Below, one piece after another: positions 34,641-41,506 of a stretch of DNA of 64,000 nucleotides. The notes beneath the pieces are model-generated. The model made no database searches. It was not told the DNA's origin and saw only the letters and a program-made list of their open reading frames with translations. The translations under genes were made by a program, and so were the position numbers. The stretch's first letter is position 1. Each line of letters starts with the position of its first letter. Location: NCBI GenBank assembly GCA_963753195.1, contig CAVWBH010000001.1:434001-498000 (forward strand), given 5' to 3'. Source of the DNA: Palsa-504 sp963753195 (lineage in GTDB: Bacteria > Actinomycetota > Actinomycetes > Streptosporangiales > Streptosporangiaceae).

Positions 34641-35087
34641 TTGGCGCTGGGTGCTCAGCGGCAGATGCCGAGGCGTCGCAGCGGGCACACCGTGGCCGTG
34701 ACCATCGGCGCGGAACGGTTCTACCTCACCGCCAACCAGCGTCACGACGGGAGCCTCGGCGAGGTCTTCATCCACTGGGGCAAGCACGGCACCAGCAGCG
34801 CGGGCCTGGTGAGCACCTACGCGATCGCGCTGTCCGTGGGCCTGCGGCACCGGGTTCCGCTCGCCGAGCTGATCCGCCCCGGTCTTGGCCAGGATTTCAT
34901 GCCCAACGGGCCGACCGACGATCCGGAGATCCCCAGGGTCTGTTCCGCGGTCGACTACATCGCCCGCCGCCTGGCTCTGGACTGGCTCCCGTACCGCGAC
35001 CGTGCTGTGCTCGGCGTCTACACCTTGGCCGAGCGGAGGGACGAGCGGGGACCGGCGGCCCCCGGGCCGGGCGTTAGGAGCTGCTGA
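34641..35087 (+). CDS. Free-standing class II ribonucleotide reductase C-terminal (TSCPD-like) domain protein
   Basis: A 148-residue protein, nearly all of which matches the region following the catalytic barrel of B12-dependent ribonucleotide reductase: RFYLTANQRHDGSLGEVFIHWGKHG, TYAIALSVGLRHRVPLAELI, then TDDPEIPRVCSAVDYIARRL and the end ALDWLPYRDRAVLGVY. The catalytic domain is absent, so this is not a reductase. Standalone TSCPD-type proteins are thought to be accessory or regulatory. The start is TTG 34641 with GAGGAGA about 10 bases upstream; ATG 34665 is an alternative. A DevR-like box precedes it. Its 3' end overlaps the convergent PPOX gene by 14 bases. Confidence 0.75.
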   Translation: MALGAQRQMPRRRSGHTVAVTIGAERFYLTANQRHDGSLGEVFIHWGKHGTSSAGLVSTYAIALSVGLRHRVPLAELIRPGLGQDFMPNGPTDDPEIPRVCSAVDYIARRLALDWLPYRDRAVLGVYTLAERRDERGPAAPGPGVRSC

Positions 35088-35580
35088 ACGTGAACATCCT
35101 CGCCGCGACGATGCGGGCGCCGATCGAGTCGGTCTCGTCCAGCCAGGTCTCGAACTGCGGGCCCTGCAAGGGCAGGTAGTGCTCCAGCATGGCCCGGCGC
35201 AGCTCGCGGCCCTCGGGGGCGCTCAGGTCGAACAGCTCGGCCCGGCCGTGCACGGTCACGGCAAGCTCCGCGCCCGGCAGGTAGCTGGCGCTGACCGCGG
35301 GACGGGCGGCCAGATGGCGCATGCGCACCGAGTCCCGGCCCGAGCTGAAGCAGAAGGAGCCGTGCAGGAAGTAGCCGTCCACCGGGCCGGCCAGCGGGCG
35401 CCCGTCGGCGGTGACGGTGGCCGCCACCAGCAGCCGCATCCCCTGCAGGAGCCCGCACACCGCAGCGGCGGACAGGCGGCGCTCGTCGGTGATGATGTCC
35501 CGCAGGTGGGTCCCGGCGCCGGCGGCGCTGCGGTCCAGCAGGTCCTCCAGCCGGCCGATCTCCTCCGGGGTCTCCAGCAT
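35074..35580 (-). CDS. Pyridoxamine 5'-phosphate oxidase-like (PPOX, split-barrel) protein
   Basis: A 168-residue flavin- or F420-dependent split-barrel protein: RLLVAATVTADGRPLAGPVDGYFLHGSFCFSSGRDSVRMRHLA carries the barrel and phosphate-binding arginine region, with SASYLPGAELAVTVHGRAELFDL after it. Such proteins reduce small molecules or bind cofactors. ATG 35580 gives MLETPEEIGRLE. It lies 7 bp after the CBS gene stop, on the same strand, so both are probably one operon; together with the TSCPD gene this resembles gene content of hypoxia/dormancy regulons. Confidence 0.82.
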   Translation of the reverse strand: MLETPEEIGRLEDLLDRSAAGAGTHLRDIITDERRLSAAAVCGLLQGMRLLVAATVTADGRPLAGPVDGYFLHGSFCFSSGRDSVRMRHLAARPAVSASYLPGAELAVTVHGRAELFDLSAPEGRELRRAMLEHYLPLQGPQFETWLDETDSIGARIVAARMFTFSSS

Positions 35581-35587
35581 GCGCCGG

Positions 35588-36004
35588 CTACTCCACCGGG
35601 CGGGTGATCCTGGCCGCGGCCAGGTCACGCAGGCTGACCACGCCGAGTACCGTCCGCCCCTCCATGATGGGGAGATGACGGAAGCCGTTGCGTAGCATCA
35701 TCCGTGCGGCGTCCTCGACCGTGGTATCCGGCTCGGCTGACCGCGGATCCTTGGTCATCCAGGCCGAGACCCGGACCGTGGTGAGATTGGCCGCGGCCGC
35801 TGCGGCGCGCAGGATATCGCGCTCGGTGAGGATGCCGGCCAGGAATGAGCCTTCCAGGACCAGGGCCGAGCCCACCCGCTCCCGGACCATCTCGGCGGCG
35901 GCCTCCGACATGGGACTGTCGGGAGTGGTGAATACCACCCGGGTGTGCATCATCTCGCCGACCGTATGAGCCCGGACGCGCCGGGCGTCGCCGCTACTAT
36001 CCAT
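35588..36004 (-). CDS. CBS-domain-pair protein
   Basis: A 138-residue protein made of two CBS motifs: VGEMMHTRVVFTTPDSPMSEAAAEMVRERVGSALV with GILTERDILRA, and VSAWMTKDPRSAEPDTTVEDAARMMLRNGFRHLPI with VLGVVSLRDLAAARI. Such pairs bind adenine nucleotides and sense energy charge. ATG 36004 is preferred because GAGG lies 8 bases upstream; ATG 36010 and GTG 36013 are also in frame. It is probably co-transcribed with the PPOX gene. Confidence 0.88.
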   Translation of the reverse strand: MDSSGDARRVRAHTVGEMMHTRVVFTTPDSPMSEAAAEMVRERVGSALVLEGSFLAGILTERDILRAAAAAANLTTVRVSAWMTKDPRSAEPDTTVEDAARMMLRNGFRHLPIMEGRTVLGVVSLRDLAAARITRPVE

Positions 36005-36013
36005 TCGCATCAC

Positions 36014-36220
36014 CTCGGACGGAGAGTGCGGCGTCAGCCGCGGGAGCCCGGGGCGTCACCTGACCCGGTGCGGACCGGGCCGGTGACGCCAAGTGGGGTG
36101 AGGCATACCCGGAAAGCGCGGCACGCAAAGAGGGTAACGGCCGCAAATTTCTCGTCCCTCACCCGCGACACAATGTAGTCGAATCTTACTCCGAGTGAAA
36201 TCGGCCGCTTGACCCTGCGG
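36014..36220. other. Divergent intergenic region
   Basis: About 200 bp between the CBS gene and the promoter of the mannosyltransferase unit. It contains ACCGGGCCGGT (36074-36084) within a CCCGGT/ACCGGG dyad but no clear gene. It should hold the promoter for the CBS-PPOX unit. Confidence 0.3.
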
Positions 36221-36248
36221 TTGACATCGCCAGGATCAGCGGTATGTT
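36221..36248 (+). promoter_or_regulatory. Predicted promoter of the mannosyltransferase unit
   Basis: TTGACA (36221-36226) and TATGTT (36243-36248) with a 16-bp spacer look like a sigma-A promoter. The start would be near 36255, leaving about 160 bases of leader before a small candidate reading frame and nearly 400 bases before the mannosyltransferase gene. No known riboswitch fold was recognised in the leader. Confidence 0.45.
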
Positions 36249-36412
36249 GCTGGGCAGTCCAGCACCGGGCACGCTAGCCGGACCGACAGGCTCGTCCCGA
36301 GGCCGACGTGGGATGCAAGGGGCTGAGGGGGGCCTGCGGCACAGATCCGGCTGGACAGGGGGTTGGGCGTGGAAGGGGCCCGGGCACCCAGTAGACAACG
36401 GAGGCTGAGCCC

Positions 36413-36652
36413 GTGGCCAGCGGGACAGGCTCCGGTCCGAAGGCGCTGCCCGGGTCCTTTTCCTTCACGATGTGCCCTCAATCCGTCCGCGGCCGGCCGG
36501 GCCGGCACGTCTGGACGGCCCGGTTCGTTGTCCCGGAGGGGCCATGGGCACGGTTCGGCGCCGGCCCGGGGAACGAAACTACGGGGATATCATGGCGTGC
36601 ACCGTTCGTGACAGCTCCTGTTAACCGACGCTGGGATAGGCAAAGGTCGTGA
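36413..36652 (+). CDS. Candidate small upstream reading frame (79 aa), uncertain
   Basis: GTG 36413 has GGAGG (36400-36404) 8 bases upstream, and the frame stops in a GTGA that is also the start of the mannosyltransferase gene, the arrangement of translational coupling. The product, VASGTGSGPKALPGSFSF then a basic Trp/Arg-rich sequence, matches nothing I recognise. Codon bias is convincing only in the first two thirds. It could be a coupling leader peptide or a chance frame in the long leader. Confidence 0.3.
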   Translation: MASGTGSGPKALPGSFSFTMCPQSVRGRPGRHVWTARFVVPEGPWARFGAGPGNETTGISWRAPFVTAPVNRRWDRQRS

Positions 36653-37419
36653 CGCAGCCACATCCATCCGCTGATACGCCGGTCGGCCAGACCGTGATCA
36701 TCATGCCCACCTACAACGAGCGGCAGAACCTGGAATCCATTGTCGGCCGGGTCAGGGCGGCGCTGCCCGAGGGTGACGTGCTGGTCGTGGACGACAACAG
36801 CCCGGACGGCACCGGCGACATCGCCGACAAGCTGGCCGAGGCGGATCCGCACGTGCAGGTCATGCACCGGGACGAGAAGGCTGGCCTGGGCAAGGCGTAC
36901 ATCGCCGGGTTCGGCTGGGCGCTCGAGCGCGGCTACGGCGTGATCGTGGAGATGGACGCGGACGGCTCCCACCTGCCCGAGCACCTGCCGGTGCTGGTCG
37001 GGGCGCTGGCCCACGCCGACCTGGCCATCGGGTCCCGGTGGATGGCCGGCGGGCGGGTGGTCAACTGGCCTAAGTCCCGCGAGGTGCTGTCCCGCGGGGC
37101 CAACGTCTACACCAGGCTCATGCTGGGCGTGAACGTCCGCGACGCGACCGCAGGATTCCGTGCCTACCGCGCGTCGACGCTGCGCACCATCAGCCTGGAC
37201 CAGGTCGAGTCGGCCGGGTACTGCTTCCAGATCGACCTGACTAACCGGGTCGCGCAGGCCGGGCTGAAGATCGTCGAGGTGCCGATCACGTTCGTGGAAC
37301 GGGAACACGGCGCCAGCAAGATGAGCAACACCATCATCCTGGAGGCGTTCTGGCGCGTGGCGCAGTGGGGCGTCGCGAAGCGGCTACACGGGCTGGGCTC
37401 ACGCCGGGCGAGCCGGTAG
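36649..37419 (+). CDS. Polyprenol-monophosphomannose synthase (DPM1-type GT2)
   Basis: A 256-residue family 2 glycosyltransferase transferring mannose from GDP-mannose to polyprenyl phosphate at the cytoplasmic membrane, for lipoglycan and protein O-mannosylation. The signature runs VIIMPTYNERQNLESIV, DVLVVDDNSPDGTGDIAD, GLGKAYIAGFGWALERG, EMDADGSHLPEHLP (DAD metal site), IGSRWMAGG, and DATAGFRAYRASTL. It lacks the acyltransferase or membrane domains that are fused in some actinobacteria. The GTG start overlaps an upstream candidate frame. It is convergent with rbpA. Confidence 0.9.
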   Translation: MTQPHPSADTPVGQTVIIMPTYNERQNLESIVGRVRAALPEGDVLVVDDNSPDGTGDIADKLAEADPHVQVMHRDEKAGLGKAYIAGFGWALERGYGVIVEMDADGSHLPEHLPVLVGALAHADLAIGSRWMAGGRVVNWPKSREVLSRGANVYTRLMLGVNVRDATAGFRAYRASTLRTISLDQVESAGYCFQIDLTNRVAQAGLKIVEVPITFVEREHGASKMSNTIILEAFWRVAQWGVAKRLHGLGSRRASR

Positions 37420-37455
37420 ACGCTCGTGTGCTGCGGGGGCTAGGCGGGTGCCCGG

Positions 37456-37513
37456 GGGACTAGACGCTCCGGCCCGGGACTAGGCCGCTCCGGAGCGGGA
37501 CTAGGCGCTCCGG
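37456..37513 (-). repeat. Three imperfect 17-18 bp repeats at the rbpA 3' end
   Basis: GGGACTAGACGCTCCGG (37456-37472), GGGACTAGGCCGCTCCGG (37476-37493) and GGGACTAGGCGCTCCGG (37497-37513) repeat about every 20 bases. The last covers the rbpA stop codon and final codons on the minus strand, so the two others look like duplicated copies of the gene end, each with its own TAG. Confidence 0.8.
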
Positions 37514-37884
37514 CGCTCTGGCCGGCTGCCCCGGCTCTCGACGGTCCCGGTGATGCGGCGCTCCCGGATGACCTGGAGCCGCTCGGCCAGGACCGCTTCG
37601 AGGTCCTCCACCGTGCGGCGCTCCATGAGCATGTCCCAGTGACTGCGCGGCGGCTTGGCCTTCTTCGGCGACGGAGACTCGCCGGTGGCGGCCAGGGCGA
37701 TCGAACCGCACACGCGACACTCCCAGGTCGCGGGAAGTTCCGCCTCGGCGGCGAAAGGCACGCTAAAATGGTGCCCGTTCGGGCAATCGAAAGCGACATC
37801 CTGCCTGGGGGCCAGGTCAGTGTTCCTGTCGTTTTCATAGCTCGTCGCGCCGAGCCGGGTGCCACGGAGTGCGCGTTCGGCCAT
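37501..37884 (-). CDS. rbpA: RNA polymerase-binding protein RbpA
   Basis: Actinobacteria-specific activator that binds RNA polymerase and the principal sigma factor and stabilises open complexes. The 127-residue protein reads MAERALRGTRLGATSYEND at the start. The zinc-binding core FDCPNGHHFSVPF ... ECRVCG (Cys, His, Cys, Cys) follows, and the sigma-interacting HWDMLMERRTVEDLEAVLAER is near the C-terminus. ATG 37884 has GGGAGG 8 bases upstream. A sigma-R-type promoter precedes it. The gene lies alone, convergent with the mannosyltransferase gene. Confidence 0.95.
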   Translation of the reverse strand: MAERALRGTRLGATSYENDRNTDLAPRQDVAFDCPNGHHFSVPFAAEAELPATWECRVCGSIALAATGESPSPKKAKPPRSHWDMLMERRTVEDLEAVLAERLQVIRERRITGTVESRGSRPERRSA

Positions 37885-37921
37885 GCTAGCTGCCTCCCAG
37901 GCGGTCAACGGTATTACTTGG

Positions 37922-37949
37922 CAACACTGGATACCCGGACAAGATTCCC
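37922..37949 (-). promoter_or_regulatory. Sigma-R (SigR/SigH)-type promoter of rbpA
   Basis: On the minus strand GGGAAT (37949-37944) is followed after exactly 18 bases by GTTG (37925-37922), matching the GGGAAY-N18-GTT consensus of the thiol-oxidative-stress sigma factor. rbpA is a known SigR target in Streptomyces coelicolor. Transcription would start about 30 bases before the ATG. Confidence 0.65.
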
Positions 37950-38070
37950 GCTCGGGCCGTTACCCAACCGTGTTTTCTGCGAAAGATCGCAGCTATCGGC
38001 CCTCAGCAGGCCATCGGCCGGTCATCGGCAGGCCACCGCGAAGCCATCGGGAAGCCGCCCGCCGGGGCCC

Positions 38071-38865
38071 TCAGGGCGTGCCGGAACCTACCCGCGGATG
38101 CCACTGACCGCGCTCGATGAGCACGTCACGCAGCGCCTGGATGTCATCGGTCATGATGCCGTCGGCGCCGAGATCCAGGAAGCGGGTCATCTCGGCCCGG
38201 TCGTTGACGGTCCACACGTGAACGTCGAGGCCCAGTGCGTGAGCCCGTCGCACGAACGCCGCGGTCGCCACCCTTCCCGGCACCTGAGCGCAGCACACGC
38301 AGGCCCGCGACAGGGAGTCGGCGAACATCCGGATCTGCGGCCAGCGCGCGGAAGAGCCGATGTTGCAGCAGACGCCGGCGATGGCGGTCGGCGAGGTCGC
38401 CATGCAGACCGGCCGGTCGAGCAGGCCGCGGGCGGTCCGGAGCCGCCGGCCGGAGAACGAGGTCACGCAGATCCGGTCCCAGGCGCCGGTGCGGCGCAGC
38501 ACGTCGGGCAGCAGGGAGATCCCGGGCACGTCCTTCAGGTCGATGTTGAAGCGCACGTCGGGCCAGGCGCCGAGCAGGTCCTCGATGAGCGGTATCGGCT
38601 CGGTGCCCGAGATGCGCATCGCGGCAACCTCGCGGTAGGGGCGCGCGTTGATCAGGCCGGTCGCGTCGGTCATCCGGTCGAGGGTGCGGTCGTGGAAGGC
38701 TACGAGCTTCCCGTCCGAGGTGGCGCGGGCGTCGGTCTCGAGGTACGCGTAGCCGAGCTTGATCGCGTGCTCGAACGCGGCCCAGGAGTTCTCCGGGGCG
38801 TGCGCGGCGCCGCCGCGGTGAGCGAACGCGACGGGCCGGGGGTGATCGAGGAACGGTACTCGCAC
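38071..38865 (-). CDS. Glycerophosphodiester phosphodiesterase
   Basis: Hydrolyses glycerophosphodiesters to glycerol 3-phosphate and an alcohol. The GDPD barrel shows AFAHRGGAAHAPENSWAAFEHAI (catalytic HRG), ETDARATSDGKLVAFHD (ETD and HD), and a C-terminal VHVWTVNDRAEMTRFLDLGADGIMTDD. I prefer GTG 38865 (VRVPFLDHPRPVAFAHRGG), which gives the standard short N-terminus; ATG 38925 would add a 20-residue hydrophobic extension. There is no secretion signal with the short start. A Cys-rich stretch VCCNIG and ACVCCAQVPG in the middle is unusual. It lies downstream of the TrmH-type gene on the same strand. Confidence 0.88.
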   Translation of the reverse strand: MRVPFLDHPRPVAFAHRGGAAHAPENSWAAFEHAIKLGYAYLETDARATSDGKLVAFHDRTLDRMTDATGLINARPYREVAAMRISGTEPIPLIEDLLGAWPDVRFNIDLKDVPGISLLPDVLRRTGAWDRICVTSFSGRRLRTARGLLDRPVCMATSPTAIAGVCCNIGSSARWPQIRMFADSLSRACVCCAQVPGRVATAAFVRRAHALGLDVHVWTVNDRAEMTRFLDLGADGIMTDDIQALRDVLIERGQWHPRVGSGTP

Positions 38866-38932
38866 GACCGCCAGTATGCCCGCACCCAGCACCAGCCCCG
38901 TGAACTGCGGGTGTCGGGCGCGCATCGCGCCC

Positions 38933-39529
38933 CTAAGCGTTCGGGGAGGATCCCCCGAGGGCCCAGGCCCGGCGGCGCGCTTCGGCCATCGCCACCGCAG
39001 CCGCCGCGGCGACGTTGAGCGACCCGACCCGGCCCGGCTGCGGGATGTAGGCGACCGCGTCCGCCACCGCCAGCAGGGCGGCCGAGCAGCCGTGGTCCTC
39101 GTTGCCGAACGCCAGGCAGACGTCGCCGTCCAGCGGCGCCTCGTGCAGCGGGACCGCGCCTGCGGCCAGCTCGATGGCGACCACCCGCAGTCCCGCGTCC
39201 GCCGCCGCCTTGGCCCCCGCGACCGGGCTCGGCTCGGTGGTCGCCGTCACGAGCCGCTGGGTGCCAAGCGCTGTCTTGCCCACGCCCGGGTGCGACAGCG
39301 GCGCCGTGCTCCCGCACAGCCACATGTGCTCGGCGCCGAAGGCCGCGGCCGAGCGGATGATCGAGCCGACGTTGAAGGGCTGGCCGACCGAGTCCAGCAG
39401 CAGCGCCAGCCGCGCGCTGGTGGCCCGGCGCCACTCCCGGTTCAGCCGCTTGACCTCGACCGGGCGGAGCTGGCGCGGCGCGGCGCCGGAAGCGGAACCG
39501 GAAGCGCCAGGCGGCACGGGCGAGGTCAC
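38933..39529 (-). CDS. TrmH/SpoU-family RNA 2'-O-methyltransferase
   Basis: A 198-residue SPOUT methyltransferase. Motif 1 QPFNVGSIIRSAAAFGAEHMWL, motif 2 DVCLAFGNEDHG and motif 3 GRVGSLNVAAAAAVAMAEARR form the trefoil knot and SAM site. Substrates in this family are tRNA or rRNA ribose positions; the exact site is unclear. It starts at GTG 39529 in a GTGA overlap with the upstream methyltransferase, so two RNA-methylation-type genes are co-translated. Confidence 0.9.
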   Translation of the reverse strand: MTSPVPPGASGSASGAAPRQLRPVEVKRLNREWRRATSARLALLLDSVGQPFNVGSIIRSAAAFGAEHMWLCGSTAPLSHPGVGKTALGTQRLVTATTEPSPVAGAKAAADAGLRVVAIELAAGAVPLHEAPLDGDVCLAFGNEDHGCSAALLAVADAVAYIPQPGRVGSLNVAAAAAVAMAEARRRAWALGGSSPNA

Positions 39530-40149
39530 GGGGGAGTCACCACGGCCCGTTCGGCGGAAAATTCCACCTGGAGCAGGCGGTAGCCGCTGCGCGCGGCCCG
39601 GCGCGTCACCGGCCAGCCCTGCCCGGCCAGCCAGCGGTGCAGCGAGTCGGCCCCGAGGTTACGCCCGGCCACCAGGTACGCCTGGCCGCCGGGAGCCAGC
39701 CGCGCGAGCCAGGCCGACAGCAGCTCGTGCAGGGCCGCCTTGCCGATGCGGACCGGCGGGTTGGACCAGATCCCGGCGAACCGCGGTGGGATCGACGGAT
39801 CATCCGGGGCCGCGCAGCGCACGTTGGCCAGCCCGGCCGCGGCCGCGTTCCGCGCGCACAGCCCGAGGGCCCGCTCGTTGACGTCGACCGCCCAGACGGT
39901 GGCGCCGGGGGACCGCTTGGCCAGCACGCACGCGACCGGCCCGTACCCGCAGCCGAGGTCGAGCAGCTCGCCCGCGGACGGCGGGGCGGGTGCCTCCTCG
40001 AGCAGCAGGCGGGTGCCGGGGTCGAGCCGGGCGGGGGAGAACACCCCGGCGTCGGTGGCCAGCTCCAGGTAGACGTCCGGCAGCACCACCCGGACCAGGC
40101 CGGGCCGGTGCGGGGCGCCCGGCCGCGGCGAGAAGTAGTGGTCGGTCAC
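39526..40149 (-). CDS. RsmC-type methyltransferase (MTS domain)
   Basis: A 207-residue methyltransferase resembling the catalytic half of 16S rRNA m2G1207 methyltransferase. ELLDLGCGYGPVACVLAKR is motif I, VWAVDVNERALGLCARNAA the acidic loop, and GIWSNPPVRIGKAALHELL carries the NPP catalytic motif. The N-terminus DHYFSPRPGAPHRPGLVRVVL is typical of the actinobacterial short form. It starts at GTG 40149, overlapping the DUF3817 gene stop by 4 bases, and is in one operon with the TrmH-type gene. Confidence 0.87.
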   Translation of the reverse strand: MTDHYFSPRPGAPHRPGLVRVVLPDVYLELATDAGVFSPARLDPGTRLLLEEAPAPPSAGELLDLGCGYGPVACVLAKRSPGATVWAVDVNERALGLCARNAAAAGLANVRCAAPDDPSIPPRFAGIWSNPPVRIGKAALHELLSAWLARLAPGGQAYLVAGRNLGADSLHRWLAGQGWPVTRRAARSGYRLLQVEFSAERAVVTPP

Positions 40150-40481
40150 CGGCTCACGGGCTGGGCCTGATCGGGGTGGCCGGCCAGCGCGGGGTTGATG
40201 TACCGGCGGGTCACCCAGCGCTCGACGATGAAGGTCATGATCGGGACGGTCCCGGCCAGCAGCATGAGCACGGTCGGCTTGGTCGCCAGCGCCAGCTTCC
40301 TGGACAAGATCCACGCGCAGACCAGGTAGATGATGTACAGGATGCCGTGCAGCACGCCGACGTCGTTGGCCACCGCCGGGTAGCCGGCCACCTGCAGCGG
40401 GATGCCGACGAAAACCAAGACCATCAGCACCACACCGGTCACGTACGCCATCACCCGGTACCGGAGCACCGCTGCCCTCAC
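40146..40481 (-). CDS. DUF3817 small integral membrane protein
   Basis: A 111-residue membrane protein with three hydrophobic segments (YVTGVVLMVLVFVGIPLQVAG, DVGVLHGILYIIYLVCAWIL, TVLMLLAGTVPIMTFIVERW). The conserved LHG, which lies in the second, and FIVERW, in the third, are typical of DUF3817. The function is unknown in the family. GTG 40481 has GGAGG 6 bases upstream. The downstream methyltransferase starts in its stop codon (GTGA). Confidence 0.85.
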   Translation of the reverse strand: MRAAVLRYRVMAYVTGVVLMVLVFVGIPLQVAGYPAVANDVGVLHGILYIIYLVCAWILSRKLALATKPTVLMLLAGTVPIMTFIVERWVTRRYINPALAGHPDQAQPVSR

Positions 40482-40501
40482 AGGCCGCCTCCTTCGATCG
40501 G

Positions 40502-41050
40502 TTAGCTCCGCCATCCATGCCACTTGCCGTGGTGGCTGACCTCTGCGTTCAGCCGGGCCAGGTAGGCGTTGTACAAGCTGAGCTCCGGGTCCTCGGGCTC
40601 CTCGGCCGCAGTTGCCGCCGAAGCGGCCTGGGCGGCCAGGGCGGCCCGGGCGCTCAGCGGGAGATCCTGGTCGGCGAGACCTGCGGCCAGGGCCGAGCCC
40701 GGTACCGCCTCGCCCCGCTTGATCCGGAACTCGTCCTTGATCGTCTTGGCCCAGAACACCACGGCGAAACCGGCGAACAGCGGCCACTCGAACGTGTAGG
40801 CCCAGCTCAGCCCGTTGCCGGCCAGCGCGCGGTGCAGCTGCCAGTCGCCGAGCCACAGCATGCCCCAGAAGCACACCACCATGAGCACGTGCCAGCCCAG
40901 CCAGCGGGGCGTGATGAGGAACCGCCACACCGGCCCGGCGCTCGAAGACCGGGCCGCTCCGCCTTCGGGCGCCGCGCTCTCGGGCGCGTCACTGCCTTCC
41001 GGCGCCGCGCTCTGGGGCGCGTCACGGTCGGCGCGGGCGGCGTGCTTCAT
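40502..41050 (-). CDS. Actinobacterial membrane protein of unknown function
   Basis: A 182-residue protein. An Ala/Pro/Glu-rich N-terminus with a repeated AAPEGSDAPESAAPEG-type stretch precedes TPRWLGWHVLMVVCFWGMLWLGDWQLHRA (a transmembrane helix that resembles the first helix of SURF1) and a second helix WPLFAGFAVVFWAKTIKDEF. The rest is charged and Ala-rich, ending NAYLARLNAEVSHHGKWHGW. Homologues are sometimes annotated as transcriptional regulators without evidence. It starts at ATG 41050 and is the first gene of the minus-strand operon through the TrmH-type gene. Confidence 0.75.
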   Translation of the reverse strand: MKHAARADRDAPQSAAPEGSDAPESAAPEGGAARSSSAGPVWRFLITPRWLGWHVLMVVCFWGMLWLGDWQLHRALAGNGLSWAYTFEWPLFAGFAVVFWAKTIKDEFRIKRGEAVPGSALAAGLADQDLPLSARAALAAQAASAATAAEEPEDPELSLYNAYLARLNAEVSHHGKWHGWRS

Positions 41051-41091
41051 GCCAATGAGCGTAGCGCTGCGGCGAAAGTGCGCGGCGATGT

Positions 41092-41134
41092 GGTGAACTC
41101 CAGGTCGCGCCGGGCGGCTGTTCACCGCTAATTT
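41092..41134. promoter_or_regulatory. Divergent promoter with 7-bp inverted repeat
   Basis: GGTGAAC (41092-41098) and GTTCACC (41120-41126) are perfect inverted arms 21 bases apart in the 90-bp gap between divergent genes. TAATTT (41129-41134) is a possible -10 whose start would coincide with ATG 41141, so the plus-strand gene may be leaderless. Confidence 0.4.
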
Positions 41135-41140
41135 TCTCCT

Positions 41141-41470
41141 ATGAGCCTGTTCACTGGCTGGTCGCCTCAGGCCGCGCGGCTGCCTGACCGGCTCGATGAC
41201 TTGCACGGGCCCTGGCGGGGAATCGTCGTGCTGCCGGTCCACCTGAGCTGGCACGGACTGCGCGAGTTCGACGTCGCCCTGGAAAAGCCCAGGCTGGCCC
41301 TGTACAGCATCGTGCTCAGTCAAGGTAGGCCGAACGACCTGGCCCGCTTCGTCAACCCGCGGCGGCTGAAGGACGACTGGCCGCAGCTGCGGATGCTGGT
41401 CAGCGGCCCGATCCGGCGGGCGTGCGAGCGCAAGCTGGGCCTCCCGGCCCCCGTCAGGCACCGGGCCTAG
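41141..41470 (+). CDS. Conserved hypothetical protein
   Basis: A 109-residue basic protein without signal or membrane segment: WRGIVVLPVHLSWHGLREFDVALEKPRLALYSIVLSQGRPNDLARFVNPRRLKDDWPQLRML. The pattern is of a folded domain with high actinobacterial codon bias, but I do not recognise a function. The last residues (RRACERKLGLP) are Arg-rich. No Shine-Dalgarno is visible before ATG 41141. It is followed after 36 bp by the adenylate-kinase-like gene. Confidence 0.7.
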   Translation: MSLFTGWSPQAARLPDRLDDLHGPWRGIVVLPVHLSWHGLREFDVALEKPRLALYSIVLSQGRPNDLARFVNPRRLKDDWPQLRMLVSGPIRRACERKLGLPAPVRHRA

Positions 41471-41506
41471 AGAGAATCATGCTGACCGATATGCCAGGGT
41501 GTTGAC

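Noticed and set aside
34641..35087. Calling the small protein a ribonucleotide reductase
   Set aside because: Only the region after the catalytic barrel is present; catalytic cysteines and the B12-binding part are missing, so a reductase label would be wrong.
36255..36412. Possible RNase P or c-di-AMP riboswitch in the long leader
   Set aside because: Conserved blocks (GAGGAA/ACAGAAA for RNase P, the GGG-AGCCA and CGAAC blocks of ydaO) are absent; only general G-richness.
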